Of a stretch of 64,000 nt of DNA, positions 50,342-61,622 are shown piece after piece (position 1 is the stretch's first letter; every line of letters starts with the position of its first letter). Below the pieces are notes generated by a model. That model worked only from the letters and a program-made list of their open reading frames with translations, was not told where the DNA came from and searched no databases. Both the position numbers and the translations under genes were made by a program. The DNA lies in assembly GCA_902524545.1 (NCBI GenBank), contig CABZDW010000006.1:1-64000 (forward strand). Direction: 5' to 3'. The stretch is from an uncultured Pelagibacteraceae bacterium. Its GTDB lineage: Bacteria; Pseudomonadota; Alphaproteobacteria; Pelagibacterales; Pelagibacteraceae.

Positions 50342-51268
50342 ATGTTTTCTGTAATTTTTCCTGGCCAAGGTTCACAAATAGTGGGAATGGGAAAAGAGTT
50401 TTTTGATAAACATAAAATTGTAAAAAAGTTATTTAAAGAAGCTGATGAAACACTAGAATTTAATCTCTCCAAACTTATTTTAGAGGGTCCTAAAGAGAAG
50501 TTAGATCTTACAGTAAATACTCAACCGGCAATCTTTTTAATAAGCTATTCAATCTTTCAAGTAGCCAAAGAGGATTTCAATATTAATTTAAATGAAGCAA
50601 AATATTTTGCTGGTCACTCATTGGGTGAATATTCAGCATTATCATGTGCTGGATATCTGAACTTTACAGAAACTATAAAGATATTAAGAGTTAGAGGGCA
50701 CGCCATGCAAAATTCAATGCCAAAAGGTGAGGGTGGCATGCTGGCAATCTTGGGATTAAAAGTTGAAGAAGTTGAAAAAATTTTAAAAGATAACAAAAAT
50801 AATTTTGAGGCTCAAGTCGCTAATGATAATTCAGATGGTCAAATAGTTTTGAGTGGAAGAACAAAAGATTTGAAATTCCTAAGTGAATTTTTGAGGGAAA
50901 AAAAAATAAAGAACATTAAATTACCAGTTAGCGCACCCTTCCATTGTGATTTAATGAGTAAAGCTACTGAGGTGATGAAAAAAGAATTGCAGAAAATTGA
51001 TTTTAAACAATCCAAAAATATTCTAATTTCGAATGTTACAGCAAATGAAGTTAACAGCATTGAAGATTTAAAAAGTTTACTTATAGACCAAATTGAAAAA
51101 AAAGTTAGATGGAGAGAAAGTATAATAAATATGATAAATAAAGGAGTAAATCAATTTATTGAAATTGGTCCTGGCAAGGTACTTTCTGGTCTAGTTAAAA
51201 GAATTAATAAAAATGTAAAAATTTCTTCAATTAACAGTCAATCAGATATAAAAAGTTTAAATACATGA
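50342..51268 (+). CDS. fabD: Malonyl-CoA:ACP transacylase
   Basis: VIFPGQGSQIVGMGKEF, FAGHSLGEYSAL, VSAPFHCDLM, EIGPGKVLSGLVKRI. Confidence 0.96.
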   Translation: MFSVIFPGQGSQIVGMGKEFFDKHKIVKKLFKEADETLEFNLSKLILEGPKEKLDLTVNTQPAIFLISYSIFQVAKEDFNINLNEAKYFAGHSLGEYSALSCAGYLNFTETIKILRVRGHAMQNSMPKGEGGMLAILGLKVEEVEKILKDNKNNFEAQVANDNSDGQIVLSGRTKDLKFLSEFLREKKIKNIKLPVSAPFHCDLMSKATEVMKKELQKIDFKQSKNILISNVTANEVNSIEDLKSLLIDQIEKKVRWRESIINMINKGVNQFIEIGPGKVLSGLVKRINKNVKISSINSQSDIKSLNT

Positions 51269-52002
51269 ATGATTTAAAAAAAAATAATATTATCGTCACT
51301 GGTGCAACAGGAGGAATAGGGAATTCTATAGTAAAAAAATTATACGATGCTGGAGCTAATATTTTGGCCACTGGTACTAGAAATGAAAAGTTGGAAAAAC
51401 TAAAAAAAGAATTCCAAAATATACAAATATTGAAATTTGATATCTCACAATTCGAGGATTTAGAAAACTTTATCGATGACGCCACAAAACAGCTTGGAGG
51501 TAAACTTGATTGTATAATCAATAATGCAGGCATTACTCAAGATAACCTTGCTATACGTATGAGTATAAATGAGTGGAAAAAAGTAATAGATATTAACCTT
51601 ACTTCCACATTTTTAATCAGCAAGTTTGCAATAAAAAAAATGCTTAAAAATAAAAAAGGTAAAATTATAAACATTACATCTATAGTTGGACATACAGGAA
51701 ATTTAGGACAAACAAACTACACTGCCTCTAAGGCAGGAATTGTTGCTATGTCTAAAAGTTTAGCGATTGAATACGCAAAAAAAAATATTAATATTAATTG
51801 CGTATCACCAGGTTTTATTAAAACAGCAATGACAGATAAAATTGATGAAAAATATAAAGAGTTTATTATTTCAAAAATACCTTCTGCAAGGTTAGGAGAG
51901 CCTGAAGACGTCGCTAATGCAGTTATTTTTTTAGCATCCTCACAGTCTGACTACATAAATGGAGAGACATTGCATGTAAATGGGGGCATGTATATGGCTT
52001 GA
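51265..52002 (+). CDS. fabG: 3-oxoacyl-ACP reductase
   Basis: VTGATGGIGNSI, NNAGITQDNLAIRM, GQTNYTASKAGI, NGETLHVNGGMYMA. Confidence 0.96.
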   Translation: MNDLKKNNIIVTGATGGIGNSIVKKLYDAGANILATGTRNEKLEKLKKEFQNIQILKFDISQFEDLENFIDDATKQLGGKLDCIINNAGITQDNLAIRMSINEWKKVIDINLTSTFLISKFAIKKMLKNKKGKIINITSIVGHTGNLGQTNYTASKAGIVAMSKSLAIEYAKKNININCVSPGFIKTAMTDKIDEKYKEFIISKIPSARLGEPEDVANAVIFLASSQSDYINGETLHVNGGMYMA

Positions 52003-52052
52003 CAATCTAAGTAATTAAACTAAGAACGATTTATAATAAAAAAAGGATCAAT

Positions 52053-52292
52053 ATGTCAGAAGATGTTTCAAGTAAAGTTAAAAAAATTGTAGCAGACCAT
52101 TTAGGAATTGATGAGTCGAAAGTTACTGAGGAGTCTAGTTTTATCGACGACTTAGGTGCTGATAGTCTAGATACTGTTGAGTTAGTAATGGCTTTTGAAG
52201 AAGAATTTGGGTCAGAAATTTCTGATAGTGAAGCAGAAAAAATTTTAACAGTCGGTGATGCAGTCAAATTTATTGAAGGCAAAGCTAATTAA
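52053..52292 (+). CDS. acpP: Acyl carrier protein
   Basis: [22 protein letters not shown]. Confidence 0.97.
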   Translation: MSEDVSSKVKKIVADHLGIDESKVTEESSFIDDLGADSLDTVELVMAFEEEFGSEISDSEAEKILTVGDAVKFIEGKAN

Positions 52293-52302
52293 TAAATTTT
52301 AA

Positions 52303-52935
52303 ATGCCCTCATCAAAAGATGGGATAATGGTTATTCTGTCCTCTCCATCCGGAGCTGGTAAAACCACCTTAGTTAATTTGCTTTCAAAACAAAAAAATTT
52401 CGAAACTTCTATCTCTCATACAACAAGACAGCCTAGACCAGGCGAAATACCAAATAAAGATTATTTTTTTGTAAATGATACAGAATTTAAAAGGTTAATT
52501 AACAATCAAGAATTTTTAGAATACGCTAAAGTTTTTAATAATTACTACGGGACAACAATAACACCAATCATTGACAACTTAAATAAAGGAAAAAATGTTT
52601 TATTTGACATTGATTGGCAAGGTGCTGATCAAATCAAAAATAAGAAACTTAATTACAAGTTGATTACTTTTTTTATTTTGCCACCTAGTAAAGAAATTTT
52701 ATTTGAAAGACTCTCAAATAGAGATATGAAAGATAAACTTATTGTTGAGGAAAGAATGCAGCAATTTGGAAGAGATGTACTTCATTGGATAAATTATGAT
52801 TATGTCGTAATTAATGATGAATTGAATAATTGCTATACAAAAATAAAAAATTTAATAAATGCTGAAATTAAAAATGGACCAAAAGATTATGATCTTGATT
52901 ATATAAGAAATCACGTTGAGAAACTAACTTCTTAA
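52303..52935 (+). CDS. gmk: Guanylate kinase
   Basis: [39 protein letters not shown]. Confidence 0.96.
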   Translation: MPSSKDGIMVILSSPSGAGKTTLVNLLSKQKNFETSISHTTRQPRPGEIPNKDYFFVNDTEFKRLINNQEFLEYAKVFNNYYGTTITPIIDNLNKGKNVLFDIDWQGADQIKNKKLNYKLITFFILPPSKEILFERLSNRDMKDKLIVEERMQQFGRDVLHWINYDYVVINDELNNCYTKIKNLINAEIKNGPKDYDLDYIRNHVEKLTS

Positions 52936-53709
52936 ATTCTCATACTCTTTGGTTAATTTAAAGTATGTTTCAAAATCTAAATTCTGAGGCCTGGAGTTTA
53001 GATCAACCCCAATTTTTGAGGCAGTATTATTGTTATCATTAAACAATTGGCGATAAGGTTTTTTAATCATTTTTCTTCTGTGCATAAAAAATATTCTTGT
53101 TATTTTTTCTAGATTTTTTGAATTTTTAAGTAAAAAAAATTTTTTTTTAGGTCTAAAAAGTAAAACAGTGCTATCAATTTTTGGTTTAGGTTGAAAACTT
53201 AGTGGACCAACATCACAAATCTTTTTTATATCCAGTCTCCAATTAGCTAAAATTGTCAATCTTCCATAATTTTTTGAATCAAAATTAGATATTATTCTTT
53301 CTGCCACTTCTTTTTGAAACATAAGTATAAGGTAATCAAACCATATTCTTTCCCCAATATTTAATATCCATTTACATAAGATTTCAGTGGAGATATTATA
53401 AGGCAAGTTACCAAAAACAGTTAAAGTTTCATCACTTAATGAGTTTTCATTTATCTTTAAGATATCTTTATTTATTACTTCAATTTTACTTCCAAATTTC
53501 TCATATAATGCGCTTGCCAAATTATTATCTTTTTCAACCACCAAAACTCTTTTTGGATTTTTTTTTAAAATTCCTTCAGTCAAATTACCTGTACCGGGGC
53601 CTACTTCGAGGATATTTTTATTTTTTAATTCTAGAATATTTACTATTTTATAAATTACGTCTTTATCAATAAGAAAGTTTTGTCCGAGGCTTTTTTTAGC
53701 CTTTATCAT
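52924..53709 (-). CDS. rsmA: 16S rRNA (adenine1518-N6/adenine1519-N6) dimethyltransferase
   Basis: [43 protein letters not shown]. Confidence 0.96.
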   Translation of the reverse strand: MIKAKKSLGQNFLIDKDVIYKIVNILELKNKNILEVGPGTGNLTEGILKKNPKRVLVVEKDNNLASALYEKFGSKIEVINKDILKINENSLSDETLTVFGNLPYNISTEILCKWILNIGERIWFDYLILMFQKEVAERIISNFDSKNYGRLTILANWRLDIKKICDVGPLSFQPKPKIDSTVLLFRPKKKFFLLKNSKNLEKITRIFFMHRRKMIKKPYRQLFNDNNNTASKIGVDLNSRPQNLDFETYFKLTKEYENLRS

Positions 53710-54638
53710 TTTTTGTCTAAAAACTCTAATGATCTTATTAAACTAATTGGATTTGAAATATTTTTTCCAATCATTTTTTCATTAGGGCCGTGGTCTGGTG
53801 TTACCCTTAAAAAAGGTAATCCCAAAGTTATATTAATAGCATCATATTCGAATATAGTTTTTATTGGTGTCAATACTTGGTCATGGTACATTCCAACAAT
53901 AATATCAAATTTATTTCTATTATTTTTTAAAAATATTGTATCTGCTGCAAAGGGACCCTTTACGTTTATCTTACTTTCTAAAGATTTGATAACTGGACTT
54001 ATAATTTTAATATCTTCATTAAATTCTAAAACACTTTCACAATGAGGATTTAAACCCACAACAGCTATTCTAGGTTTAAATCCTAAAAATTTTTTGTAAA
54101 AATCATTAATAATAATAATCTTTTCTTTGACCTTTTTTTTTGTAATTTTTTTTGCAACTAACTTTATAGGTAGATGTGTTGTCACAGGGCAAACTGATAA
54201 TTTTTTATTATAAATTAACATTGCAAATTGGTTTTGTTTAAAATTTTTAGCTACAAACTCAGTGATCCCAAGGTATTTCTTTTTTAAAGTTCTAGTTTTA
54301 TTTATCGGTCCATTAATCATTTTATAAGTTAAACCTTTTTTTATTAATTTGAATGCAACTTTGAAGCAATTATGTACATAATTATTAGAGGCTTGAAATT
54401 TTACATCAATTACATAAATCTTTTTTTTATAAAATTTTTTAGAAAAAGCTTTATCTAACTTTATTTGTTCAATATTTTTATTAAAATTGTGTTTTCTTAG
54501 TTCTTTATCCAAATTTTTTTTATCACAAATTAGAATCAAAGGACTTGAAAAAAATTTTGATCTAAGAGATTTAAAAAAAATTTCAAAAAAGACACTTCTT
54601 TTTTCTCCAGGAACTATTAAAATTGGATTAGAACTCAC
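53706..54638 (-). CDS. pdxA: 4-hydroxythreonine-4-phosphate dehydrogenase
   Basis: VVGLNPHCESVLEFNEDI, GMYHDQVLTPIKTIFEYDAINITLGLPFLRVTPDHG. Confidence 0.94.
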   Translation of the reverse strand: MSSNPILIVPGEKRSVFFEIFFKSLRSKFFSSPLILICDKKNLDKELRKHNFNKNIEQIKLDKAFSKKFYKKKIYVIDVKFQASNNYVHNCFKVAFKLIKKGLTYKMINGPINKTRTLKKKYLGITEFVAKNFKQNQFAMLIYNKKLSVCPVTTHLPIKLVAKKITKKKVKEKIIIINDFYKKFLGFKPRIAVVGLNPHCESVLEFNEDIKIISPVIKSLESKINVKGPFAADTIFLKNNRNKFDIIVGMYHDQVLTPIKTIFEYDAINITLGLPFLRVTPDHGPNEKMIGKNISNPISLIRSLEFLDKK

Positions 54639-55563
54639 TTATTGTACTGTTTAATTTAATTTTATTATAAAAAACGTTAGAAAACTTGTCTAATTGTTTT
54701 GATGTCTCTCTCATGATCATTTTATTAAGTTCTTTCTGCTTATCAAATTCAATATTTATTTCTTTAATATCATTTATTTTCAAAATTAAATAATTATTAC
54801 CTACTTTAATTGGATTACTATATGAATTTATTTTTAGGTTTTCTATTTCTTGATTTATTTCTATCGATAGATTATTTTGTTTAATCCAGCCAATTTTACC
54901 ACCCACTTTGGCACTGTCAGATATACTGTACAAATTAGCAGTATTTTCAAAACCGTTAATTTTTATACTTTCTAAAATTTTTTTTAATTGTTCTTCATAA
55001 GAAGAATTTTTGTTATTATCAAAAACTATCTCAGATATGTTATATTCAAAAGAAAATTCTTCCTTACTTATTTTTTCAATTTTATTGATTAGATCATTTT
55101 TATCAATTTTTACACTTTTAGAATATTTGGCATAAACTAAACTTTTCCATTCATTTTCAATTTCAATCTTTTTTTTAAGATCATTTATAGAAATATTAAA
55201 ATCATTTAAGTAATCTTCAAATTGGGACTCGTTTGAATAATTCAAATTTTGTATCATATTTTTTAAAACCTCATTAATTTGGGTATTTTGTAAATTTAAC
55301 TTTTTGTATTTAAGTATTTCACTTTTTCTAATCATTTCTTTAATCATTGACCTTTTAGCAAGTTCTAGCAGATCATTTTCGTTAATTTCGTTTAGTTTTG
55401 GATTTAGAGCTAAAAGATAATTACTTTCCTTTTCAAGATCATAAGTTGTAACAATCTGATCATTTATTTTCATGATGATTTGTAAATTAATTTTAGAATA
55501 AGAAAAATTATTAAAGAAAAAAAAAATCAAAACTAAAATAATAGTTTTTTTATTTAAGATCAT
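54628..55563 (-). CDS. surA: SurA-like periplasmic chaperone/peptidyl-prolyl isomerase
   Basis: Signal peptide, parvulin-like GGKIGWIKQNNLSIEINQEIENL; between lptD and pdxA. Confidence 0.82.
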   Translation of the reverse strand: MILNKKTIILVLIFFFFNNFSYSKINLQIIMKINDQIVTTYDLEKESNYLLALNPKLNEINENDLLELAKRSMIKEMIRKSEILKYKKLNLQNTQINEVLKNMIQNLNYSNESQFEDYLNDFNISINDLKKKIEIENEWKSLVYAKYSKSVKIDKNDLINKIEKISKEEFSFEYNISEIVFDNNKNSSYEEQLKKILESIKINGFENTANLYSISDSAKVGGKIGWIKQNNLSIEINQEIENLKINSYSNPIKVGNNYLILKINDIKEINIEFDKQKELNKMIMRETSKQLDKFSNVFYNKIKLNSTISEF

Positions 55564-57920
55564 TTCAAATTAGGAGTATTGAACCCACCAAATGGTAAAA
55601 TTGATAACTTAAATAGAAGATTTTCAGATGGCTTCAAATCTTGGTCACTATAATATTCTTTGTTATATTCTATGGCAGCAGTTAAACAATCATTTTGGAA
55701 TTGATAGATAAGATTATAATACTCTGTAAAGTTTTTTTCTTTATTTTCTCTAGTTTCAAAAATCAAACTATTTTTATCATTAAATTCATAACGTGTTTCG
55801 TTTTGTAAATAAGAAGTTTTTAAGTCGCTATTATTTTCATTCAAGTACTCAAATTTTGTAGTTAGATTTTTTAAGAAGTATTCAAAACCGAAAAGTTCAT
55901 AATTTTGGTCGACCAAATTGTTTTTCAGAGAAAAATCGTAATTAATTTTGATACTTTCAAAAGGATTATATTCAATTAACCCAACAAAATCTGAAGTTTT
56001 GTCACCTAAATTAGTTTTGGCTGGTAGGTCCTCATTTTCCTCTAATCGAAGATTATTTGCAAAACCAAATTTTATTTTTTGATTAAAATTTGATCTGTCT
56101 ATTTTAGTATATTCATAACCATATGTTGCTGATACTCCCCCCTCATTTATTTCATCCAAACCTAATCTGTTAATATCATAAATGTTATCATAATTTATTT
56201 TAGTATTATTTTTACGCACATCTTTTGTATGAAATGTACTTAGATTTAAAGTAAATTTTGGCGTGAGTGTGTAATTAAATTTATCAGTTTGTTTTTGAAG
56301 TGGGTAAGTATAATTATTCTGCAATGTGGGCATTATGCTACTTGTATCTTTATTTTTAAATTTTTTCGAATTTCTCGCTTCTGAGTTTACATTTTTGATT
56401 AAGATTTTTTTGTTATTTATAATCCCATTATTAAAATATTTTGAATCTGAATTAAATTCAAAGTTATTTATTAAAACTTTTTCGGTTATATTTGTATTAT
56501 AATTTTTATAATATCCATTTGATCTATAAGAATAATTATTATTAATATTTTTAGAAAAATTAAAATTTGGAACATATTCATATCTATCACTATCTATTTT
56601 ACTTAAGTCTTCATAAATATTTAAGTTAGTATTAATTGTTCGAGTTTCATCGTATAAATTTAAGTTTATGGAATTAATTAGATTAGAGGTATTATTTATG
56701 ATTGGACTTTCAATCTTATAGGCCTTTAAATATGTATCATCTGAGACTTGTTCTAGCTTAATATCTAGGTCAATATCTTCGAAATTTTCACTCTCATAAT
56801 TCTTTTTAAAATTATAAAATAAATGCCCCTTTGAACTTTTATCAGTTGAAACAAATTGACTGATATCTCCTATATGTTCAGATTTTCTATTTTTTTGCCT
56901 TAATTCAGACTGTAATAAGAATTTATCATCATTAAAAAATCTTGGACTTAATGTTATATCTTTATTTTCAGCTACGGCTATAAAGTAAGGCAATTTTAGA
57001 GATAACCCTGTTGTACTATTTTCCTGTAATCTTGGAATTAAAAATCCCGTTTGTCTTTTGACTGTTGGGTCAGGATGAAAAAACTTAGGAAAGTAGAATA
57101 CCTTTCTATCATAAATTTTTAGACTTGCGTCTTTGTAATAAATTATTTTTTTTGTTTTGTCATGTCTTATTTCATCTGCACTCATTTCCCATGGGGGGCA
57201 TTTATCTCTTTTTTTACAAAATGTAAAAGTTCCCTTTTTAACTATTGTATTTTTTTCATCACTAACCAAACTTCTTCCTTTTAATCTTGGTTCATTTTCT
57301 GAATTTTCTGAAATTTTAAAGTTTAGACCAATATCTTTTGCAACAATTTCTTTTTTATTTAAATCTAGATATGCAATTTCTAAATTAAATGTATTTTTAT
57401 TTCGATCTGTAACTTTAGTACTAGCTAACTTAATAATTTTATCTTTGGTATCGTAGTTAAATTCACTTACTTCATAGGTGTTATAAAATTCATCTATTAT
57501 TGTGGTATCACTCTCACCAAAAATTTTTTGGTTATTTATTTCGTAAGTAATTTTATCTGAGTAAACGACCAAATTATTCATTTTATCATCGATTCTTACA
57601 TTATCTGTGAAGTTAATTTTTCCATTTTCTAAATTATATTCAATTGTGTCTGATGCTATTTTCAGATTTATGTCAATTTTTGAAATTTTACCTTGACTTA
57701 CTATGATCAAAGATTGATCCTTGAAGTATTTTATCTTAACACCCTCTAAAACAATTCCGTTGCTTTTGATTTTTGCGATACCATTGTTTGCGATTGTTAA
57801 ATTTTGATTATCAATAACCTCAATATCTGAAGCCTCAAATTCAATTTCTTTAGCAAAGACCTTATTTAAGAAAAAGATTTGACAAAATATTAATGAAATT
57901 ATTAGAATATTATTTTTCAT
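55560..57920 (-). CDS. lptD: LPS-assembly protein LptD
   Basis: FTFCKKRDKCPPWEMSADEIRHDKTKKIIYYKDASLKIYDRKVFYFPKFFHPDPTVKRQTGFLIP. Confidence 0.94.
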   Translation of the reverse strand: MKNNILIISLIFCQIFFLNKVFAKEIEFEASDIEVIDNQNLTIANNGIAKIKSNGIVLEGVKIKYFKDQSLIIVSQGKISKIDINLKIASDTIEYNLENGKINFTDNVRIDDKMNNLVVYSDKITYEINNQKIFGESDTTIIDEFYNTYEVSEFNYDTKDKIIKLASTKVTDRNKNTFNLEIAYLDLNKKEIVAKDIGLNFKISENSENEPRLKGRSLVSDEKNTIVKKGTFTFCKKRDKCPPWEMSADEIRHDKTKKIIYYKDASLKIYDRKVFYFPKFFHPDPTVKRQTGFLIPRLQENSTTGLSLKLPYFIAVAENKDITLSPRFFNDDKFLLQSELRQKNRKSEHIGDISQFVSTDKSSKGHLFYNFKKNYESENFEDIDLDIKLEQVSDDTYLKAYKIESPIINNTSNLINSINLNLYDETRTINTNLNIYEDLSKIDSDRYEYVPNFNFSKNINNNYSYRSNGYYKNYNTNITEKVLINNFEFNSDSKYFNNGIINNKKILIKNVNSEARNSKKFKNKDTSSIMPTLQNNYTYPLQKQTDKFNYTLTPKFTLNLSTFHTKDVRKNNTKINYDNIYDINRLGLDEINEGGVSATYGYEYTKIDRSNFNQKIKFGFANNLRLEENEDLPAKTNLGDKTSDFVGLIEYNPFESIKINYDFSLKNNLVDQNYELFGFEYFLKNLTTKFEYLNENNSDLKTSYLQNETRYEFNDKNSLIFETRENKEKNFTEYYNLIYQFQNDCLTAAIEYNKEYYSDQDLKPSENLLFKLSILPFGGFNTPNLK

Positions 57921-58989
57921 TAATCCTTATTAAACCAATTATTGAAATTATACTTAAAAAAATTATAGGAAAAAAGACTGACAAATAAATTGGTATTTTA
58001 TTTGTTAGTCCAAAAACACTAAAAATATTATTTATGTAATATATGATCACAGATAATGAGATACCCAATAAAACATGAAATATATATGGTTTATTTTTTT
58101 TTATGTTTAGCATGATAATTGATGAAATAATTACCAAAATAGCAAAATAAATAGGTAGTGATAAGATTTTAAGAAAATGTAAATCAATATCCTGTGAAGA
58201 ATAGCCTAACAACATGTTTTCTTTTTTTATATCAATTAATTGAAGTAAATTAAATGAATTGAGGTTCCTAAAAGCACTATTGATTTTATCAATATTAAAG
58301 TGGGTGTTTAATATTAAAGTGTTTTCTAACTGAATCTGACGATTATTTTTAAATATTATTGGATTTTCAATAATCCACTTGTCGTAAGTTATATCAACTT
58401 TTTTAGCAAAAATATTTTCTTTTAAATCAAAATTATTGTCAAATTTTGATATAAAAACATTTTCAAGAAAAGGATCTTTTTTTTCAGAACCATTTATTAT
58501 ATAAATCTGATTCTCTATTTCGTCTTTAATCCATATACCGTTATCATTAATATGTTTTAGGTATTTACCATCTTCAGAATAAATATTTTTAATATCAGAA
58601 TAAATAAATTTTAATTTCGAGGAAATAGGATAATAAATTGTAATTATTATTACACCAAATAGAAAAGAGCATATCGTTAAAAGTTTAATTAAATAAAAAT
58701 TATTTAAATTGTTTATTTTAATAAGTTCATTTTCTTTTGTTTTAATCAAATCCATAAAAAAAAGTTGTGCTGCGATTAAAATTACAAAGGGAAAGATTTC
58801 AAGCAGGGTAGTTGGTGCATTGAAAATTGCTAACATAAAAGGTAAGTAAAAAGCTGATGTCGATTCACTAAAAAAAGTAATTTCTTCAAAAATTGTCAGT
58901 GTAAACGATAAAGAAAAAAAGATGACACTAAGTATCAATAACTTTTTAAAAAATAAACTTATAAAATATCTATCTAGTGTTTTAACCAT
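57910..58989 (-). CDS. lptG: LPS export ABC transporter permease LptG
   Basis: YjgP/YjgQ family; second gene after lptF, before lptD. Confidence 0.88.
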   Translation of the reverse strand: MVKTLDRYFISLFFKKLLILSVIFFSLSFTLTIFEEITFFSESTSAFYLPFMLAIFNAPTTLLEIFPFVILIAAQLFFMDLIKTKENELIKINNLNNFYLIKLLTICSFLFGVIIITIYYPISSKLKFIYSDIKNIYSEDGKYLKHINDNGIWIKDEIENQIYIINGSEKKDPFLENVFISKFDNNFDLKENIFAKKVDITYDKWIIENPIIFKNNRQIQLENTLILNTHFNIDKINSAFRNLNSFNLLQLIDIKKENMLLGYSSQDIDLHFLKILSLPIYFAILVIISSIIMLNIKKNKPYIFHVLLGISLSVIIYYINNIFSVFGLTNKIPIYLSVFFPIIFLSIISIIGLIRINEK

Positions 58990-60106
58990 AGTTAATTTTT
59001 GAAATTAAAAATTTATAAATTAAAAAATAGATCATCATTGGAAAAAATATAACTATAATAAATAATAATTGTGAGGTCTCTATATATCTCATCAGAATTT
59101 CCGATAAAACTAAAATTAAGAAGACATATAAAAAAACTTTTATGCACTTTAAAGAAAAATTATTTTCAATTTTTGAAAACGTTAATAAAAAACAACACAC
59201 TAATGTTAAAAGTGGAAAGTACATTGGTTTTACAAATCTTTTGTAAATCTCTTGTTTAATATTTTTTAAGCTATTAAAATCACAAAGAAACATTTCTTCC
59301 CTGTAAGTTATATTTTTCATAAGACTTACTGAACACTCTATAATTTTACTTGAGGGCAACTCTTGCATTTTTGCAATTTTAATCGTTCTAGATTCAAATT
59401 TTGATAAATCATAATCTATTTTATCGAATTCAAAACTTATCAATCTATTATTATTCGTACTTACTATTTTACCCTTTAATAATTTAAAAATTTTATTATC
59501 TCTACTATCTAAAAAGCCCTCGTTCGCATAAATTATTTGATTATCATCAGATGTTAAATCTAGTATATTTCCCTCTTGTATATATATATTCTTAAAAGAA
59601 TTTTTACCTGTTTTTTCATTTATAAATATGGTCAATCCAGAAACTGTGTCAATGAATTTTCCTTGCTTAATTAAATTGGGAAGAAAATCCATATTTGAAT
59701 TTTTTAAAAATTCTCGTGCTTTTAATTGACTCGATGGAGATATGAAGCTTCCAATTAAAATTTGGAGAAACATAACAATTATTGAGAAGTTAATTAAATT
59801 AGAAATAAATTTTTTTTTTGTAATACCATTAATCCAAAATATAAGTAATTCATTATTTCTTTCATATTTGATTAATTCAAAAAAAACAGAAATACCAAAT
59901 ACAAAAGGAAGAATTCTGTGAATTATTTTTGGAAAATTAAATAAATTGTAATAAAAATAGATTGTAAAATTGTGTCCATCATCAATTACAAAATCAAGGT
60001 AATTTGCTGCTTGAATTATCCAAACAATTAAACCTATAGTAAACGTTATAATTAGAGCTCTCAGAGATATGTCTAAAATTAATTTTCTAAAAAGTATTTT
60101 TTCCAT
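58982..60106 (-). CDS. lptF: LPS export ABC transporter permease LptF
   Basis: YjgP/YjgQ family; first gene of lptFG-lptD-surA order. Confidence 0.88.
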   Translation of the reverse strand: MEKILFRKLILDISLRALIITFTIGLIVWIIQAANYLDFVIDDGHNFTIYFYYNLFNFPKIIHRILPFVFGISVFFELIKYERNNELLIFWINGITKKKFISNLINFSIIVMFLQILIGSFISPSSQLKAREFLKNSNMDFLPNLIKQGKFIDTVSGLTIFINEKTGKNSFKNIYIQEGNILDLTSDDNQIIYANEGFLDSRDNKIFKLLKGKIVSTNNNRLISFEFDKIDYDLSKFESRTIKIAKMQELPSSKIIECSVSLMKNITYREEMFLCDFNSLKNIKQEIYKRFVKPMYFPLLTLVCCFLLTFSKIENNFSLKCIKVFLYVFLILVLSEILMRYIETSQLLFIIVIFFPMMIYFLIYKFLISKINYG

Positions 60107-60151
60107 TGAAATATAATTATTTTACTCATATATAGCACTATCTCGTATAGA

Positions 60152-61621
60152 TTGTATTTAATTTTTATGAATATTAAAGTTAATTTTAAAAAACAGACCA
60201 TTAGTAAAACCAATGCAAATTTAATATTATTTGCAGACGAAAAATTCAATATTACACATTTAAAAAAACATATCTCTAATTCTGAATATTCTTATCTTTC
60301 AGATTTGCTTAATAAAAAAGACCCTAAGAAAAAAATCTTAATTTTTGATATAAGTTCAAAAAAAAAAATAATTTTAATTTCACTTAAAAAAAATCTTATC
60401 GATACTGACGCAGAAAATTTAGGTGCCAAATGTTACATTATTTTAAATGAATTAAAAGAAACAGAATATAGTGTTAACTCAGATACTACTCCTAAAGGAT
60501 TAAAAAATATAATTGGACATTTTTTACATGGTATTAAGCTGAAATCATATAAATTTGAAAAATATAAAACAAAAAAAAATAAAAGTAATATTTCTATAAA
60601 TGTAATAGGTAAAAATGTTCCTAATCATAAAGATCAATTAAAATTTAATTCTATAGAAGAGGGTACTTTTTATACAAGAGATTTAGTCTCAGAACCTGGA
60701 AATGTGTTACACCCTGATGAATATGCTAAAAGAATAAAATCTTTGAGTAAGTTTGGCTTAAAGATAAAGATTTATAATGAAAAGGAATTAAAAAAATTAG
60801 GTATGAATACCTTGCTAGGTGTTGGTCAAGGTAGTGTCAGAGGATCTTATCTAGTGACAATGGAGTGGGATGGATCAAAAAATAAGTCTAAACCTTTAGC
60901 TTTTGTAGGAAAAGGAGTTTGTTTCGATACCGGTGGTATATCTTTAAAGCCAGCAAAGTTTATGGAAGACATGACCTATGATATGGCTGGATCCGCAGTA
61001 GTAGTTGGTTTAATGAAAAGCCTTGCAATGAGAAAAGCAAAAATTAATGCCGTTGGTGTAGTTGGTCTTGTTGAAAACATGCCAGGAGGTAATGCTCTTA
61101 GACCAGGAGATATTTTAAAGTCATACAGTGGAAAAACAGTTGAAGTATTAAATACTGATGCAGAAGGGAGATTAGTGCTTGCTGATGCTCTGACTTTTAC
61201 AGAGAAAAAGTTTAAACCTAAATTTATAGTGGATTTAGCAACTTTGACTGGAGCAATAATTGTTTCATTAGGATCTGAGTATGCAGGTTTATTTTCTAAC
61301 GATGATAAATTATCTAATCAGTTGGCTCAATCAGGGGAGCGTGTTGAGGAAAAAGTTTGGAGAATGCCTTTAAACAAAAATTATGATAAATTGATTAACT
61401 CAAAAAATGCAGATATGCAAAATATTAATTATGTTGGTGGTGCTGGGTCTACTACTGCAGCACAATTTTTACAAAGATTTATTTTAAACAAAACACCTTG
61501 GGCGCATTTAGATATTGCTGGAATGGCTTTTTCTAAATACGGGGGAGCTTTAAATTCAGGTGGTGCAACAGGTTACGGAGTTAGACTACTAAACAAACTT
61601 ATAGAGGATCATTACGAGTAA
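60152..61621 (+). CDS. pepA: Leucyl aminopeptidase (M17)
   Basis: VGKGVCFDTGGISLKPAKFMEDMTYDMAGSA, NTDAEGRLVLADAL. Confidence 0.96.
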   Translation: MYLIFMNIKVNFKKQTISKTNANLILFADEKFNITHLKKHISNSEYSYLSDLLNKKDPKKKILIFDISSKKKIILISLKKNLIDTDAENLGAKCYIILNELKETEYSVNSDTTPKGLKNIIGHFLHGIKLKSYKFEKYKTKKNKSNISINVIGKNVPNHKDQLKFNSIEEGTFYTRDLVSEPGNVLHPDEYAKRIKSLSKFGLKIKIYNEKELKKLGMNTLLGVGQGSVRGSYLVTMEWDGSKNKSKPLAFVGKGVCFDTGGISLKPAKFMEDMTYDMAGSAVVVGLMKSLAMRKAKINAVGVVGLVENMPGGNALRPGDILKSYSGKTVEVLNTDAEGRLVLADALTFTEKKFKPKFIVDLATLTGAIIVSLGSEYAGLFSNDDKLSNQLAQSGERVEEKVWRMPLNKNYDKLINSKNADMQNINYVGGAGSTTAAQFLQRFILNKTPWAHLDIAGMAFSKYGGALNSGGATGYGVRLLNKLIEDHYE

Positions 61622-61622
61622 T

